A stretch of DNA of 64,000 nucleotides from Olsenella uli (GTDB lineage Bacteria; Actinomycetota; Coriobacteriia; Coriobacteriales; Atopobiaceae). A program made the position numbers and the translations under genes. The notes beneath the pieces were generated by a model. The model was not told the DNA's origin. It saw only the letters and a program-made list of their open reading frames with translations, and ran no database searches. Shown one piece after another: positions 25,201 through 34,649 of the stretch (within the stretch, counting starts at the first letter, position 1; the number at the start of each line of letters is the position of its first letter). The stretch lies in contig NZ_JACJJK010000004.1 in the NCBI RefSeq assembly GCF_016899935.1, forward strand, positions 62,001 through 126,000. Reading direction: 5' to 3'.

Positions 25201-28200
25201 CTCAACACCAAGGCTACGCTGCAGGTGCAGAAGAACCTGACCGGTCGCGATTGGCGCGCCACCGACGAGTTCACGTTCGAGATCGACGGCCTCGCCAACG
25301 TGGCGACGGGCGAGACCGCTCCTGAGCCTGAACAGACGACCGTCACCGTGACCGACGAGACTCCGAATCACACGGCGGCCTTCGGTGACATCACCTTCAC
25401 CAAGCCTGGCGAGTACCGGTATGCCATCACCGAGCACAACGACATCAACCCGATCGACGGCATCGACTATTCTGCCGCCCGCTATCGCGCGATTGTGACG
25501 GTGACGGACAACGGCACGGGCAACCTGGCGGTCGACTCGGTGACCATCGAGCAGCGTTTGAATGACGATGGCGAGCGACCCGATCAGCAGCCCACCATCA
25601 CCAGCAACACCGTGGTGTTCACCAACAACTACGACGTGGACAACGGCACCACCAACATCGACGGTACGAAGAACTACACCGACACCACCGGCGGCAACCC
25701 GATTGATGCCGACAAGTTCACCTTCCAGCTGAAGGCCGTGGGCGGCTTCGATACTGCCGCCGGCTCGACGAGCGGCTACACCATCGCCGCCGCCGACGTG
25801 CCGATGCCTGTGGGCGCCGACGCGAACCACGCCGTTACCACCACCAACACCGGTTACGGCTTCGGCTTCCCAACCATCAGCTATGACGGCAACGACGTGG
25901 GCAAGACCTTCGTGTACGAGGTGACCGAGCTCGCCGGCAAGGAATCCGGCATGAGCTATGACACCACGACCACGCACACGGTGCAGGTGGCTGTGACCGA
26001 GGCTGAGGATCCGGAGCACCCGGACCAGACGGTCATCGTGGCCACGCCGAACATGACGCCGGAAGAGGTCGTGTTCAACAACACCTATGACCCGACGGAC
26101 GCCACGCTTAAGGGCGAGGATGCCATCCACGGCACCAAGACTCTGACTGGCCGCGACATGCTGGAGGACGAGACCTTCTACTTCCAGCTGACCCAGACCG
26201 GTGGCCCAGCGACGGTCGACCCCGATGATGGCGACGCGTACGTGACCGTGCTGCAGAACCCGGAGACCGCAAAGGTTTCCGCCGGCGATGACGACATGGC
26301 CTTCAATTTCAGCGACCTGGCCTTCCCGCAGACCGGTGAGTACACCTTCACCGTCAACGAGGTGGCTGCCGATGGTAGCGAGCCGGAGGACGGCAGCGGT
26401 CTGACCTACGACAAGAACATCTGCACGGTTACTGTCAACGTGACCGACAACAAGCAGGGCGCTCTTGTCGCTGACGTGACCTACTCCAACCAGGGTCATG
26501 ACGAGACCGACCAGGCCGTGTTCACCAACACCTACAAGTCCAATATGGACTACGGCGCGACCGGTGCCGGCGGCATCAAGGTGACCAAGCAGATCCTGGA
26601 CCGCACGATGGCCGAGGGTGATTACACCTTCACCATCACCGGCGAGGGCGAGGCTGCTGAGCTGGTGACCGATGCCGATGCCAGCTTCACCAACACGGCC
26701 GCTGCCGTGGACGGCATCGTGACCATGGACAAGCTGCAGAGCCTGAAGTTCGATCAGGACGACGCCGGCAAGACCTTCACGTTCACCGTGGATGAGGCCG
26801 ACCCCGCCGAGGGACAGGCGATTGACGGTGTTACTTACGACAAGTCTCAGTACAAGGTCGAGATCGAGGTCGTAGACAACGGCAACGGCACCATGCACAC
26901 CGTGACCACGGTCACCAAGACCATGAAAGCCGCCGGAGAGCCGGAGAACGAGGTTGTGGTTGACCATGCCAACTCCGACGCTGACGGCTACGCCGCGCCG
27001 ACCTTCGGCTTTGTGAACGACTACAATCCCGGTTCCGTAACCATCGGTGAGGATGCGGGCAACCCGATCCAGGTCACCAAGACCGTGGCGGGTGCGCCTT
27101 CGCCTGCGGACGTGAACTACAGCTTCACGCTGAAGTTGACGAGCGACAACAAGTCCGGCATCTCCGAGGGCCTGACGCAGGAAGGTGACGCATGGGTTGC
27201 CCATGTGAGCACCAACGGCGTCATCAACCAGGATGCTGCGGACGGTACGCAGGACGACAGCCAGACGGTGACCTTCGGCAACATCACGTTCACCGAGCCC
27301 GGCACCTACACGTTCGAGGTGGCCGAGGACGCGCCTACCGCCGATGACGGCTGGACGTTCGACACTACGCCGAAGACCGTGACCGTGACGGTGAGCGACC
27401 TTAACGAGGACAACCAGTACGACGGCAACCTGCACATCGCCAGCGTTTCTGGCAGCCCCGTCCAGGTGACCAACCGCTACGAGGCGGAGCCTGTTGTCGT
27501 GGGCGGCGAGGGCGCCGAGCAGCAGATCACGGTAAAGAAGTCCGTGACAGGCGCTGATTCCACGGCCGACTTCACCTTTGACATCGCTCTGGTCGATGAG
27601 GACGATTCCAAGCGGAACAACGTCGAGGCTGTTGAGAGCCCGTATGACACTCAGACCACCATCGCCGACGGCGTGACCCAGGCGCAGTCCAAGACTGCGA
27701 CCTTCGGTGCGATCAAGTTCAAGGCCGAGGGTACCTACCAGTTCACCGTGACCGAGAACGGCGCGACCGACTTCAACGGTGGCTCCGACCGCAAGGGCTG
27801 GACCTACGACGAGCATTCCGTGACGGTGACCGTTACGGTGACCGATACCGATTACGACGGTCAGCTCGACGCCACGGTGACCTACGATAACTCCAAGGCT
27901 ACGACTGACACCGACAAGGCCGTGCAGGACGCCGCCGCCTTCACCAACAAGTACGTGCCCGCCGAGGTAACGACTGGTGATGACGCGACGACCGGCATTC
28001 AGGTGACCAAGAAGGTAACTGGCCACGACGCGATTGAGGCGTTCGACTTCTCGCTGAACCTGGCACAGGGCCAGGATGGTTCCAACGTGTTCGAGGGAAC
28101 GGGCGAGGACAAGACCCCCTTCGACGGCATGACGGTTACCACCTCTGAAGCCATCAAGAACGGCGCAACCGAGACCAAGACGTTCGACGGCATTACGTTC

Positions 28201-31200
28201 ACCGCAGCGGGCGACTACAAGTTCGTGATCGATGAGACGACCGAGACGACCCACGGTGGCTGGACGTATGACACCGACACCGCTGAGGTGACGGTCCACG
28301 TCAAGGACAGCGGCGAGGGCGCGCTCTACATCGACAGCATCGATGGCAACAACCCCGAGTTCGAGAATGTCTACAAGCTCCAGCCGGCCATGTTCCGCGC
28401 CGCCCGCTTCCAGCTCCAGGGCAACAAGGTCCTCGATGGCCGAAACTGGGAGCCAGGCGACGAGTTCACTTTCACGCTGACCCCCGGCCGTGGTGACAAC
28501 GTCGATGGCTCCGCGATGGCTGACGGTGAGGTTGCAGCAACCATGCCGACCTCAACTTCCGATACCATCCGCCCGGGCGACAACGATGGTTCCAGGGTGA
28601 CCGACAATTCTGCGCAGTTCACCTTCACTGACGAGCGCTACCCGGGTGAGGACATCGTTCCCGGACAAGATGCGGACGACACCTTCACCTACACCAAGCC
28701 GGGCACCTACCGCTATCTCATCCGCGAGACCAACCCGAACGTCTCCGAGGCCGGCTCGGGCATCCTGGGCGTGAGCTACGACCAGACCGTATACCGCCTG
28801 ACGGTTGTGGTTACCGATAACGGTGACGGCACCATGAGCGCTAAGGGCTCGTATACGAAGCGCAACGCCGACGGTACCTGGACCGAACTGACCGGTAGCA
28901 ACGAGGTCACGTTCACCAACAAGTACTCGTCCGACGAGGTCGACATCACCTTCAACGCGTTCAAGGTCCTGAAGGACCGTGAGACGAACATGGCGGACGG
29001 TGAGTTCACGTTCCACATGGAGTTTGCTGGTTGGGCTGCCAACGACGCGAACGCCGATCCTAACGTCGATGCAGATTGGACGATGGAAGACACCACGGAC
29101 GCCCCCAAGGCGGCCGAGGACACTGGCAACATCGTTCGTGGTGATGTGACCTTCGGCGAGATGCCGTTCACGAAGGACAACGTTGGCTACACCTATCGCT
29201 ACGCGATTACTGAGGTCAACGGAGGAAAAACGATCAACGGTGTGACCTACGACAACTCTACGCACTACGTGACCGCCAAGGTGACGAGTGAGCAGCAGCA
29301 GAATGCGGACGGAACCTTTACCGAGCACGTTCGCGTCGAGACGAGCGGCGAGGCCGAATGGAACGAGGAGACCGACACCGCTCCGACGACCGGCGCCATC
29401 TTCACCAACACATACGATGCCGGCTCCACGGATGTTGACACCGGTACTGCCGATGTTCAGCTGACCAAGGTGCTCGACGGTAAGGCATGGGACGGGGATA
29501 AGTTCACGTTCAAGATTGAGCCCGTCTCCAACGATGCGGGTATCGAGCTTGATCAACAGCCGATGCCCGACCCGACCGAGGTAACGGTTGACGCTGCGAC
29601 CGGCGAGGACGCGGAGGGTAACGATCAGGCGACCTTCTCGTTCGGAAACATTACCTACGACACCGAGGGCACCTATACCTATAAGGTGACCGAGGTTCCG
29701 GGCAAAAACGCTGGCATCACCTACTCGACGAACGAGGCTGAGGTCAAGGTGACGGTGGTCGACAACGATCAGGGTGGCTACACCACAGGTGTCACAGTTA
29801 CCAACAACGTCTTCACCAACGAGTACGCGAGCGAGCTCGACTACAACGGTGCAGAGGCTGGCATCAGCATCGTCAAGACCCTTGTGGGCCACGAGATGGG
29901 CGAGTTTAGCTTCACGGTGACTCCGTCTGATTCTGAGTCCGCCACCAAGCTGGGCATCGCTGAGGGTGGCGAGACCCTGACCGTCAAGAACGGCACCACC
30001 TCCGAGGACGGACTGTCTTCGGTGGGTAGTGTCGCCATGCTCGACGGCAAGGGTGAGCTGATGTTCAACCAGGGAGACGAGGGCAAGGAATACTCCTATA
30101 CGGTGCAGGAGGTTAAGCCCGACCCGGTTCCCGCTGGCTACACTTACGATGACACGGTCTACACCGTGACCATCACCACCAATGATGACGGTCAGGGCGG
30201 CATCGAGGTGTACACCAACGTCAAGGCAAACGACGGTAGCTTCGAGAAGACGTTTACCTACGACAACAATGACGACACCGAGAACGTGGCCGCATACATC
30301 CCGTTCGAGAACTCCTATAACGTCTCCGGCGAGCTCGGCGGCGAGGGTGAGACGAGAATCGTTGCCACCAAGCAACTGACCAACCGCCCGATGACGGATC
30401 GTGAGTTCCACTTCACGGTGGCCAATGTGGCCGATCCGGACAACGTTGTTTCCGACGGCTATAACGACGCCGACGGCAACATCACCTTCAGCGGCATCAG
30501 CTACAGCACGCAGCAGATGCAGAAGGACGTCCAGAACGGCCTTGCCAACCTTGGCACCGAGGACAACACCTACGTCTATCAGTACAGGGTGACCGAGGAC
30601 ACTGCGAAGCTCGCCGAGGGCGTTTCCGCGATTGACGTTAGGGGATTCCAGGTTGAGGTCACAGTGACCGATAACGGCGACGGCACGCTCGGCTTTGACG
30701 TGGCCTACCCCGATGATGCGGACGGTCTCACCTTCCGCAATACCTACGGTGAGGGCGAGCAGGGCCAGGCGACTATCCGCATCAACGGCGTCAAGGGCTA
30801 CAAGACGAACGGCCTCGCCGGCGCTCCTGACATCAACGGCAAGTTCACCTTCACGCTGACCGGCTCCGACGGCGCCCCGATGCCCGAGGGCACAACGGAC
30901 GGCAAGAAGACCGCCACCAACGACAAGGGCAACGTGGACTTTGGTGACATCACCTACACGATGGAGAACGTGTTCGGCGACACGGGCAGCCAGGACGTGG
31001 TGACCAACGCCGAGGACGGCATCGCCACCCAGTCCGCCGAGCGCATCAAGACCTTCACCTATACGGTGACCGAGACCGGCTCCGTCGAGGGTGTTGACAA
31101 CGACCCCAACTCCACGGACACCTTCACCGTCACGGTGACCGACCACGGCAACGGCAGCCTCACGGTGGAGACGAGTTCCAACCAGGATCACGGCCTCGCG

Positions 31201-32097
31201 CTCTTCGGCTTCACCAACGAGTACAACGTCGACCCGGTGACCAGCTCGCCCACGGCTGACGGCGGCCTCACCATCACCAAGGAGCTCACCGGTCGCGACA
31301 TGGCCGAGGGCGAGTTCACGGCGGTCATGGTGGACGCCAACGACGCGCAGGTCTCCCAGGGCGCCAATGACGCCTCGGGCAACATCGCGCTCGACGCGAT
31401 CGAGTTCACCAAGCCCGGCGACTACACCTACGACATCTACGAGGCGCCCGGCAGCAAGGGTGGCGTGACCTACGACACCGCCCACTACACGGCCACGGCG
31501 CACGTGAAGGACAACGGCAACGGCACCATGTCCGTGACGTGGGACTTCGCCAACGCCTCCGGCGACCCGATTGACGCCGTCACCTTCCACAACACCTACG
31601 AGGCCGCGCCCACGAGCGTTCTTCTCGGCGGCTCCAAGGTGCTCGAGGGCCGCGATCTTGCCGCGGACGAGTTTGAGTTCCAGCTGGCCGACAAGGACGG
31701 CAACGTCCTCCAGACCGTCACCAACGACGAGAACGGCAGCTTCTGCTTCGACTCGATCGCCTTTGACCAGGCCGGCACGTACGAGTACGTGATCTCCGAG
31801 GTCGCGGGCGACGCCGAGGGCGTGACCTATGACGACACGACCTACGCGGTCAAGGTTGTCGTGACCGACGGCGGCGAGGGCAAGCTCACGGTGTCCGAGC
31901 TCACCTACAACGGCGAGGCGTCGCTCCCGGTGTTCCACAACACCTACGTGGAGCCCGCTGAGCCCGCCGAGCCGGAGAAGCCGGAGCTCCCGCAGACCGG
32001 CGACGCCACCAACACGACCCTCCCGGCGGTCCTCGCCGTGGGCGGCGTGGCCCTGGTGGCCGGAACGATCGCTTGGACGCGCCGTAAGAACAGGTAG
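22297..32097 (+). CDS. Giant VWA-domain, multi-repeat LPQTG-anchored surface adhesin
   Basis: This is a 3266-residue cell-wall protein. A long basic leader (1-35) and hydrophobic segment (36-56) end near VAGA-AGTT, about residue 62. A VWA domain follows, with the metal-site motif DTSGS at 156-160 (D156, S158, S160). From about residue 830 there are about 16 pilin-type repeats of the Spy0128/FctA/Cna-B kind. Each starts with a Lys strand such as TKxLTGR and ends in F-N-Y (FTNTY, FHNTY), the Lys-Asn pair that forms isopeptide bonds in this family. The anchor is LPQTG at 3231-3235, a hydrophobic span and RRKNR. GGGAGGTTCTGA precedes the ATG. Codon use is relaxed in the VWA and middle repeats and becomes genome-like after about 30.7 kb. 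It probably mediates host or matrix binding. Confidence 0.93.
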   Translation: MQHMKHTNRGRVASRGHLKHFRTGNGPLSEKLKKGLAGVGALLVAGAVVVGAVVGFNQVAGAAGTTVVDPNTSGTWENFTNPGGVTSTQNVGRIWTDKSVFNGNYTFSGSEDLSGQTVNKSNDSDFLVSLSALSSTSNLKTTTTTTTPLDIVLVVDTSGSMDNGQGDSMGSVTTYEQIYGQNLNGNRTYYVLVDGEYVAVEAHGDYWNRYWASDDGTQYTPIQNRWDDDRSHVQFYQRVTKSVNKMEALQNAANTFVDSVAALNDDISDPNQQHRISLVKFASDESNTIGNGTNWQGYNNSQVVSDLTAYTSTTSSTLKNTINRLYGEGATRADYGLHQAQRVLTGEGDTTGARSNAKKIVIFFTDGNPTSGSSWEGDVAARAINYAHDIKATGAQIYSIGVFQGANPSDTTGNFNRYMNAVSSNYKDAECASNVNVGEWWNPEYEWQQTNDFSDLNLGDRAEGAQGEDAPDYYFAAGDADQLSQVFDDITSSITEGIGSGSPIEETTSQGNTNPGTLTFEDQLGNYMQVTGTGAGADKIQLAYGDQIYTSESKATEDNIDIYHFADQTVGGNEVYGEANLSDIVVRVERSTDLSVGDKITVTLPASLLPMRHYDVDTDNGTMTVKAAYPVRVFYGVTLKADAKTALDSASGDTYQDILNNVEVSEDGTLDFYSNAFAENSASGLTTATFTPSEGNKFYYYTENTPLYVDEACQTRATSNNIGRYDTVYYADTYWKTENGVTSETTTGVVVDRNGSDFSKIQYDWQGQAYMPAHTQRADRPSTLVSNKEDFEGGNATGTASSVLVPSWNGDGTVSQALGNNGKLSRPAPGDLEIKKEVDWGNASDSTKTSKNTFTFQVSLATEGGTALSGTYNYAVYGAGADPVRTDTISNNGTVSITPDERVLITGLPAGTTYTVTEQGANSNGFTTTDSSTGDGANTTDGKVEGAIVAGSQQSVSFKNTYNAASVNLNTKATLQVQKNLTGRDWRATDEFTFEIDGLANVATGETAPEPEQTTVTVTDETPNHTAAFGDITFTKPGEYRYAITEHNDINPIDGIDYSAARYRAIVTVTDNGTGNLAVDSVTIEQRLNDDGERPDQQPTITSNTVVFTNNYDVDNGTTNIDGTKNYTDTTGGNPIDADKFTFQLKAVGGFDTAAGSTSGYTIAAADVPMPVGADANHAVTTTNTGYGFGFPTISYDGNDVGKTFVYEVTELAGKESGMSYDTTTTHTVQVAVTEAEDPEHPDQTVIVATPNMTPEEVVFNNTYDPTDATLKGEDAIHGTKTLTGRDMLEDETFYFQLTQTGGPATVDPDDGDAYVTVLQNPETAKVSAGDDDMAFNFSDLAFPQTGEYTFTVNEVAADGSEPEDGSGLTYDKNICTVTVNVTDNKQGALVADVTYSNQGHDETDQAVFTNTYKSNMDYGATGAGGIKVTKQILDRTMAEGDYTFTITGEGEAAELVTDADASFTNTAAAVDGIVTMDKLQSLKFDQDDAGKTFTFTVDEADPAEGQAIDGVTYDKSQYKVEIEVVDNGNGTMHTVTTVTKTMKAAGEPENEVVVDHANSDADGYAAPTFGFVNDYNPGSVTIGEDAGNPIQVTKTVAGAPSPADVNYSFTLKLTSDNKSGISEGLTQEGDAWVAHVSTNGVINQDAADGTQDDSQTVTFGNITFTEPGTYTFEVAEDAPTADDGWTFDTTPKTVTVTVSDLNEDNQYDGNLHIASVSGSPVQVTNRYEAEPVVVGGEGAEQQITVKKSVTGADSTADFTFDIALVDEDDSKRNNVEAVESPYDTQTTIADGVTQAQSKTATFGAIKFKAEGTYQFTVTENGATDFNGGSDRKGWTYDEHSVTVTVTVTDTDYDGQLDATVTYDNSKATTDTDKAVQDAAAFTNKYVPAEVTTGDDATTGIQVTKKVTGHDAIEAFDFSLNLAQGQDGSNVFEGTGEDKTPFDGMTVTTSEAIKNGATETKTFDGITFTAAGDYKFVIDETTETTHGGWTYDTDTAEVTVHVKDSGEGALYIDSIDGNNPEFENVYKLQPAMFRAARFQLQGNKVLDGRNWEPGDEFTFTLTPGRGDNVDGSAMADGEVAATMPTSTSDTIRPGDNDGSRVTDNSAQFTFTDERYPGEDIVPGQDADDTFTYTKPGTYRYLIRETNPNVSEAGSGILGVSYDQTVYRLTVVVTDNGDGTMSAKGSYTKRNADGTWTELTGSNEVTFTNKYSSDEVDITFNAFKVLKDRETNMADGEFTFHMEFAGWAANDANADPNVDADWTMEDTTDAPKAAEDTGNIVRGDVTFGEMPFTKDNVGYTYRYAITEVNGGKTINGVTYDNSTHYVTAKVTSEQQQNADGTFTEHVRVETSGEAEWNEETDTAPTTGAIFTNTYDAGSTDVDTGTADVQLTKVLDGKAWDGDKFTFKIEPVSNDAGIELDQQPMPDPTEVTVDAATGEDAEGNDQATFSFGNITYDTEGTYTYKVTEVPGKNAGITYSTNEAEVKVTVVDNDQGGYTTGVTVTNNVFTNEYASELDYNGAEAGISIVKTLVGHEMGEFSFTVTPSDSESATKLGIAEGGETLTVKNGTTSEDGLSSVGSVAMLDGKGELMFNQGDEGKEYSYTVQEVKPDPVPAGYTYDDTVYTVTITTNDDGQGGIEVYTNVKANDGSFEKTFTYDNNDDTENVAAYIPFENSYNVSGELGGEGETRIVATKQLTNRPMTDREFHFTVANVADPDNVVSDGYNDADGNITFSGISYSTQQMQKDVQNGLANLGTEDNTYVYQYRVTEDTAKLAEGVSAIDVRGFQVEVTVTDNGDGTLGFDVAYPDDADGLTFRNTYGEGEQGQATIRINGVKGYKTNGLAGAPDINGKFTFTLTGSDGAPMPEGTTDGKKTATNDKGNVDFGDITYTMENVFGDTGSQDVVTNAEDGIATQSAERIKTFTYTVTETGSVEGVDNDPNSTDTFTVTVTDHGNGSLTVETSSNQDHGLALFGFTNEYNVDPVTSSPTADGGLTITKELTGRDMAEGEFTAVMVDANDAQVSQGANDASGNIALDAIEFTKPGDYTYDIYEAPGSKGGVTYDTAHYTATAHVKDNGNGTMSVTWDFANASGDPIDAVTFHNTYEAAPTSVLLGGSKVLEGRDLAADEFEFQLADKDGNVLQTVTNDENGSFCFDSIAFDQAGTYEYVISEVAGDAEGVTYDDTTYAVKVVVTDGGEGKLTVSELTYNGEASLPVFHNTYVEPAEPAEPEKPELPQTGDATNTTLPAVLAVGGVALVAGTIAWTRRKNR

Positions 32098-32118
32098 ACG
32101 GCAGTCTTGAGGTGATGA

Positions 32119-32150
32119 GCGCGGCCGACGTCCCCGGGCGTCGGCCGCGC
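32119..32150 (+). terminator. Hairpin after the giant adhesin
   Basis: A perfect 12-bp stem, GCGCGGCCGACG (32119-32130) with its complement (32139-32150), has an 8-nt loop and no U tract. Confidence 0.65.
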
Positions 32151-32170
32151 GTCACGAAGGGACGGAAAAG

Positions 32171-32431
32171 ATGGCTGACACCAGAGCGGACGCGCGCGCG
32201 GGCCACCTGACGCCGACGGAGCGCCGCATCCTCGCGTTTGTCATCGAGCACGAGGGCGAGCCCTGCTCCAAGGCCATGATCGCCGAGGCACTGGGCCGCA
32301 ACCAGAAGACGATCGACCGGCTGGTGGCCCACCTGCGCAAGGAGGGCTACCTCGTGGTCGAGCACACCTGGACCGCCGACGGCGGGCAGGGCGCCAACGC
32401 GTACCGTCTGGGCCGCGCCCCCATGGCGTGA
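32171..32431 (+). CDS. Small winged-helix DNA-binding protein
   Basis: This 86-residue protein is a single winged helix-turn-helix: LTPTERRILAFVIEHEG, recognition helix NQKTIDRLVAHLRKEGYL, and a wing (VVEHTWTADGGQ). It resembles OmpR-type or MarR-type output domains without any sensor. ATG follows ACGAAGGGACGGAAAAG. It lies 74 bp after the adhesin and could regulate it, which is inference. Confidence 0.75.
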   Translation: MADTRADARAGHLTPTERRILAFVIEHEGEPCSKAMIAEALGRNQKTIDRLVAHLRKEGYLVVEHTWTADGGQGANAYRLGRAPMA

Positions 32432-32549
32432 CGCCCGCGCGGTTCTTCTCGCCCGGCGCTTGTGAATTCACGCGCGAGAAGCGCGCCCGCAATCGCGCCC
32501 GTGGTACCCTCGTGGCCGTATGTCACGCGCCGACTCGGGAGACCGCTCC

Positions 32550-34295
32550 ATGTTCCGTCGCTTTCTCACCTACTATCGCGGCCAGCTGCACCTCTTTGTG
32601 ATCGACATCGTCGCCGCCGTCACCGTGGCGGCCGTGGACCTGGCCTTCCCGCAGATCCTGCGCGGCCTGGCGAGCGGCCTGTTCACCGAGGGGCCGGACG
32701 CCATCCTGCAGGTGCTCGCCTACGTGGCGCTGGGCCTCGTGGCCATGTACGCGCTGCGCTTCGTGTGTCGCTACTTTGTCATCTACTGGGGTCACGTTAT
32801 GGGCGCGCGCATGGAGAGCCGCATGCGCGAGGACCTCTTTGACGCGTACGTGCGCCAGAGCTTCTCGTTCTTTGACCGCAATCGCTCCGGCGACCTCATG
32901 AGCCGGCTGGTCTCCGACCTCTTTGACATCTCCGAGGCGGCGCACCACGGGCCGGAGTTCCTGCTGATAGGCATCGTGGAGATTGCTGGCAGCTTTGTGA
33001 TACTTGCGACCATCAACGCGCCTCTCACGGCCGCGCTCGCGCTCATCGCGGCGCTGCTCGTGGCCTACAACGTGTGGGCCAACGTGCGCATGCGCGAGGT
33101 CTACACCGAGAACCGCGTGCGCATCTCCGGCGTCAACTCGCGCCTGGAGGACGCGCTCGGCGGCATGCGCGTGGTCAAGGGCTTTGCCGCGGAGGACATG
33201 GAGCGCGAGAAGTTCCGTCGCTCCAACGACGCCTACCTGGACTCCAAGACGCGGATGTACCGCGCCATGGGCCGGTACCAGGCCGCCATCGCCGTCATGA
33301 TGGGCGCGCTCAACACCGTGGTGGTGGTCCTGGGCGGCTGGCTCATCGCGCAGGGGCAGATGGAGGCCGCGGACCTGGCCACCTACGCGCTCTACATCTC
33401 GCTCTTTACGGCGCCGATCACGTCCATCCTGGACTTCACCGAGACCTTCCAGAAGGCTATCGCGGGCTTCCGCCGCTTCTGCGAGGTGCTGGACGAGCAG
33501 CCGCAGATCCAGGACCGTCCGGGCGCCCGGCCGCTGCAGGTCCGCGAGGGCGCCATCCGCTACGACAACGTACATTTTTCCTACTTGCCTAAAAGGGGTC
33601 AGACCCCTTTTAGGCAAGATGAGGTGATACGGGGGCTGACGCTGGACATCCGTCCCGGCGAGACCATCGCGCTCGTGGGCCCCTCGGGCGGCGGCAAGTC
33701 CACCACGTGCGCCCTCCTGCCGCGCTTCTACGACGTGGACGCGGGCTCGGTCACGATCGACGGCCAGGACGTCCGCGACGTCACGCAGAAGAGTCTGCGC
33801 GAGGCGATCGGCCTGGTCCAGCAGGACGTCTACCTCTTTGACGGCACCATCGCGGAGAACATCGCCTACGGCTGCCCGGATGCCACGGCTGCGGAGATCC
33901 GCCTCGCCGCGCGCCGCGCCAACATCGCGGAGTTTGTGGAGAGCCTGCCGGACGGCTATGAGACGCAGGTCGGCGAGCGCGGCAGCCACCTCTCCGGCGG
34001 GCAAAAGCAGCGCATCGCCATCGCGCGCGTGTTCCTCAAGAACCCGCCGATCCTGATCTTCGACGAGGCCACGTCCGCGCTGGACAACGAGTCCGAGCAG
34101 GCGGTCCAGGAGTCGCTCGAGGAGCTCTCGCGCGGCCGCACCACGCTGGTCATCGCGCACCGGCTGTCCACGATCCGCCGCGCGGACGAGATCGCGACCA
34201 TCGAGGGTGGCCGCGTGGTCGAGCGCGGGACGCACGAGGAGCTTCTCGCCCGGGGCGGCACGTACGCGCGCTACTACGAGATGCAGTTCGCGTAG
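32550..34295 (+). CDS. ABC exporter (fused membrane and ATPase domains) with in-frame palindrome insertion
   Basis: This 581-residue half-transporter of the multidrug/lipid exporter type has an N-terminal six-helix domain, including the coupling segment EDALGGMRVVKGFAAEDMER. The ATPase has Walker A VGPSGGGKST, signature LSGGQKQR, Walker B ILIFDEATSALD and H-loop IAHRLST. Between the A-loop tyrosine (VHFSY) and DEVIRGL lie 11 extra residues, LPKRGQTPFRQ. They are encoded exactly by the 33-bp family A palindrome at 33585-33617. The frame is kept and all catalytic motifs remain. ATG 32550 has GGGAG upstream. ATG 32520 is possible but has no ribosome site. It is a single half-transporter, so probably a homodimer. 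Confidence 0.92.
   Translation: MFRRFLTYYRGQLHLFVIDIVAAVTVAAVDLAFPQILRGLASGLFTEGPDAILQVLAYVALGLVAMYALRFVCRYFVIYWGHVMGARMESRMREDLFDAYVRQSFSFFDRNRSGDLMSRLVSDLFDISEAAHHGPEFLLIGIVEIAGSFVILATINAPLTAALALIAALLVAYNVWANVRMREVYTENRVRISGVNSRLEDALGGMRVVKGFAAEDMEREKFRRSNDAYLDSKTRMYRAMGRYQAAIAVMMGALNTVVVVLGGWLIAQGQMEAADLATYALYISLFTAPITSILDFTETFQKAIAGFRRFCEVLDEQPQIQDRPGARPLQVREGAIRYDNVHFSYLPKRGQTPFRQDEVIRGLTLDIRPGETIALVGPSGGGKSTTCALLPRFYDVDAGSVTIDGQDVRDVTQKSLREAIGLVQQDVYLFDGTIAENIAYGCPDATAAEIRLAARRANIAEFVESLPDGYETQVGERGSHLSGGQKQRIAIARVFLKNPPILIFDEATSALDNESEQAVQESLEELSRGRTTLVIAHRLSTIRRADEIATIEGGRVVERGTHEELLARGGTYARYYEMQFA
33585..33617. repeat. REP-like family A palindrome inside the ABC transporter gene
   Basis: It is identical to 1719-1751 over all 33 bp and is read through in frame as LPKRGQTPFRQ. 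It lies in the loop between the first strands of the ATPase domain. Confidence 0.97.
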
Positions 34296-34327
34296 CGGGG
34301 GGCGGCCGGCCGGTTGGCTGATCCGCG

Positions 34328-34525
34328 AATCCGGGACCTTGTCCCGGCGGCGTCTAGAAAACGCGGGGGTTGCGCGGGCGCGGGTGCGCACAGGCGGCGA
34401 TTCCCGGAATCCGGCGCGGTACGGTCCCGGTTTCTTAGAATTTGAGCCGAGAAGAACGCCGTTCTTCTCGCCCTGGCGGACAAGGGCCCGTTTTTCTAGA
34501 CGCACCCGGAACAAGGTCCCGGATT
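34328..34525. repeat. ACAAGG-type repeat array, locus 2 (long inverted repeat)
   Basis: An imperfect ~40-bp inverted repeat is present. The left arm is AATCCGGGACCTTGTC... GTCTAGAAAACG (34328-34365) and the right arm is CGTTTTTCTAGACGC... ACAAGGTCCCGGATT (34488-34525). Between them lie further CCCGG/ATTCCCGG copies and a GAGAAGAAC/GTTCTTCTC pair (34449-34469). The right arm matches 2890-2936. This fills most of the 354-bp gene-free gap. Confidence 0.85.
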
Positions 34526-34649
34526 CGTGGAACCCACGCAGCCCCGTCCCGCAAACGAGCAGCTTGTGAACGTTTACGCCCCTGCGGCTGGCTCCCCGCG
34601 CCCCGCGCTATACTTGCGAATCGGAGCGAATCCGTAAGGAAGAGTGAGC

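Noticed and set aside
23359-28299. Open reading frame of 1646 codons on the minus strand
   Set aside because: It is fully antisense to the VWA adhesin. The high-GC repeats on the plus strand leave the opposite frame free of stops. The translation is His/Arg/Val/Gly-rich low-complexity sequence without domains. The same applies to 28552-31938 and 49478-53215.
22297-32097. Possible hidden frameshift or phase-variable tract in the first giant adhesin
   Set aside because: I saw no homopolymer longer than about seven bases near its start, and the frame is open from a good ribosome site to the LPQTG anchor.
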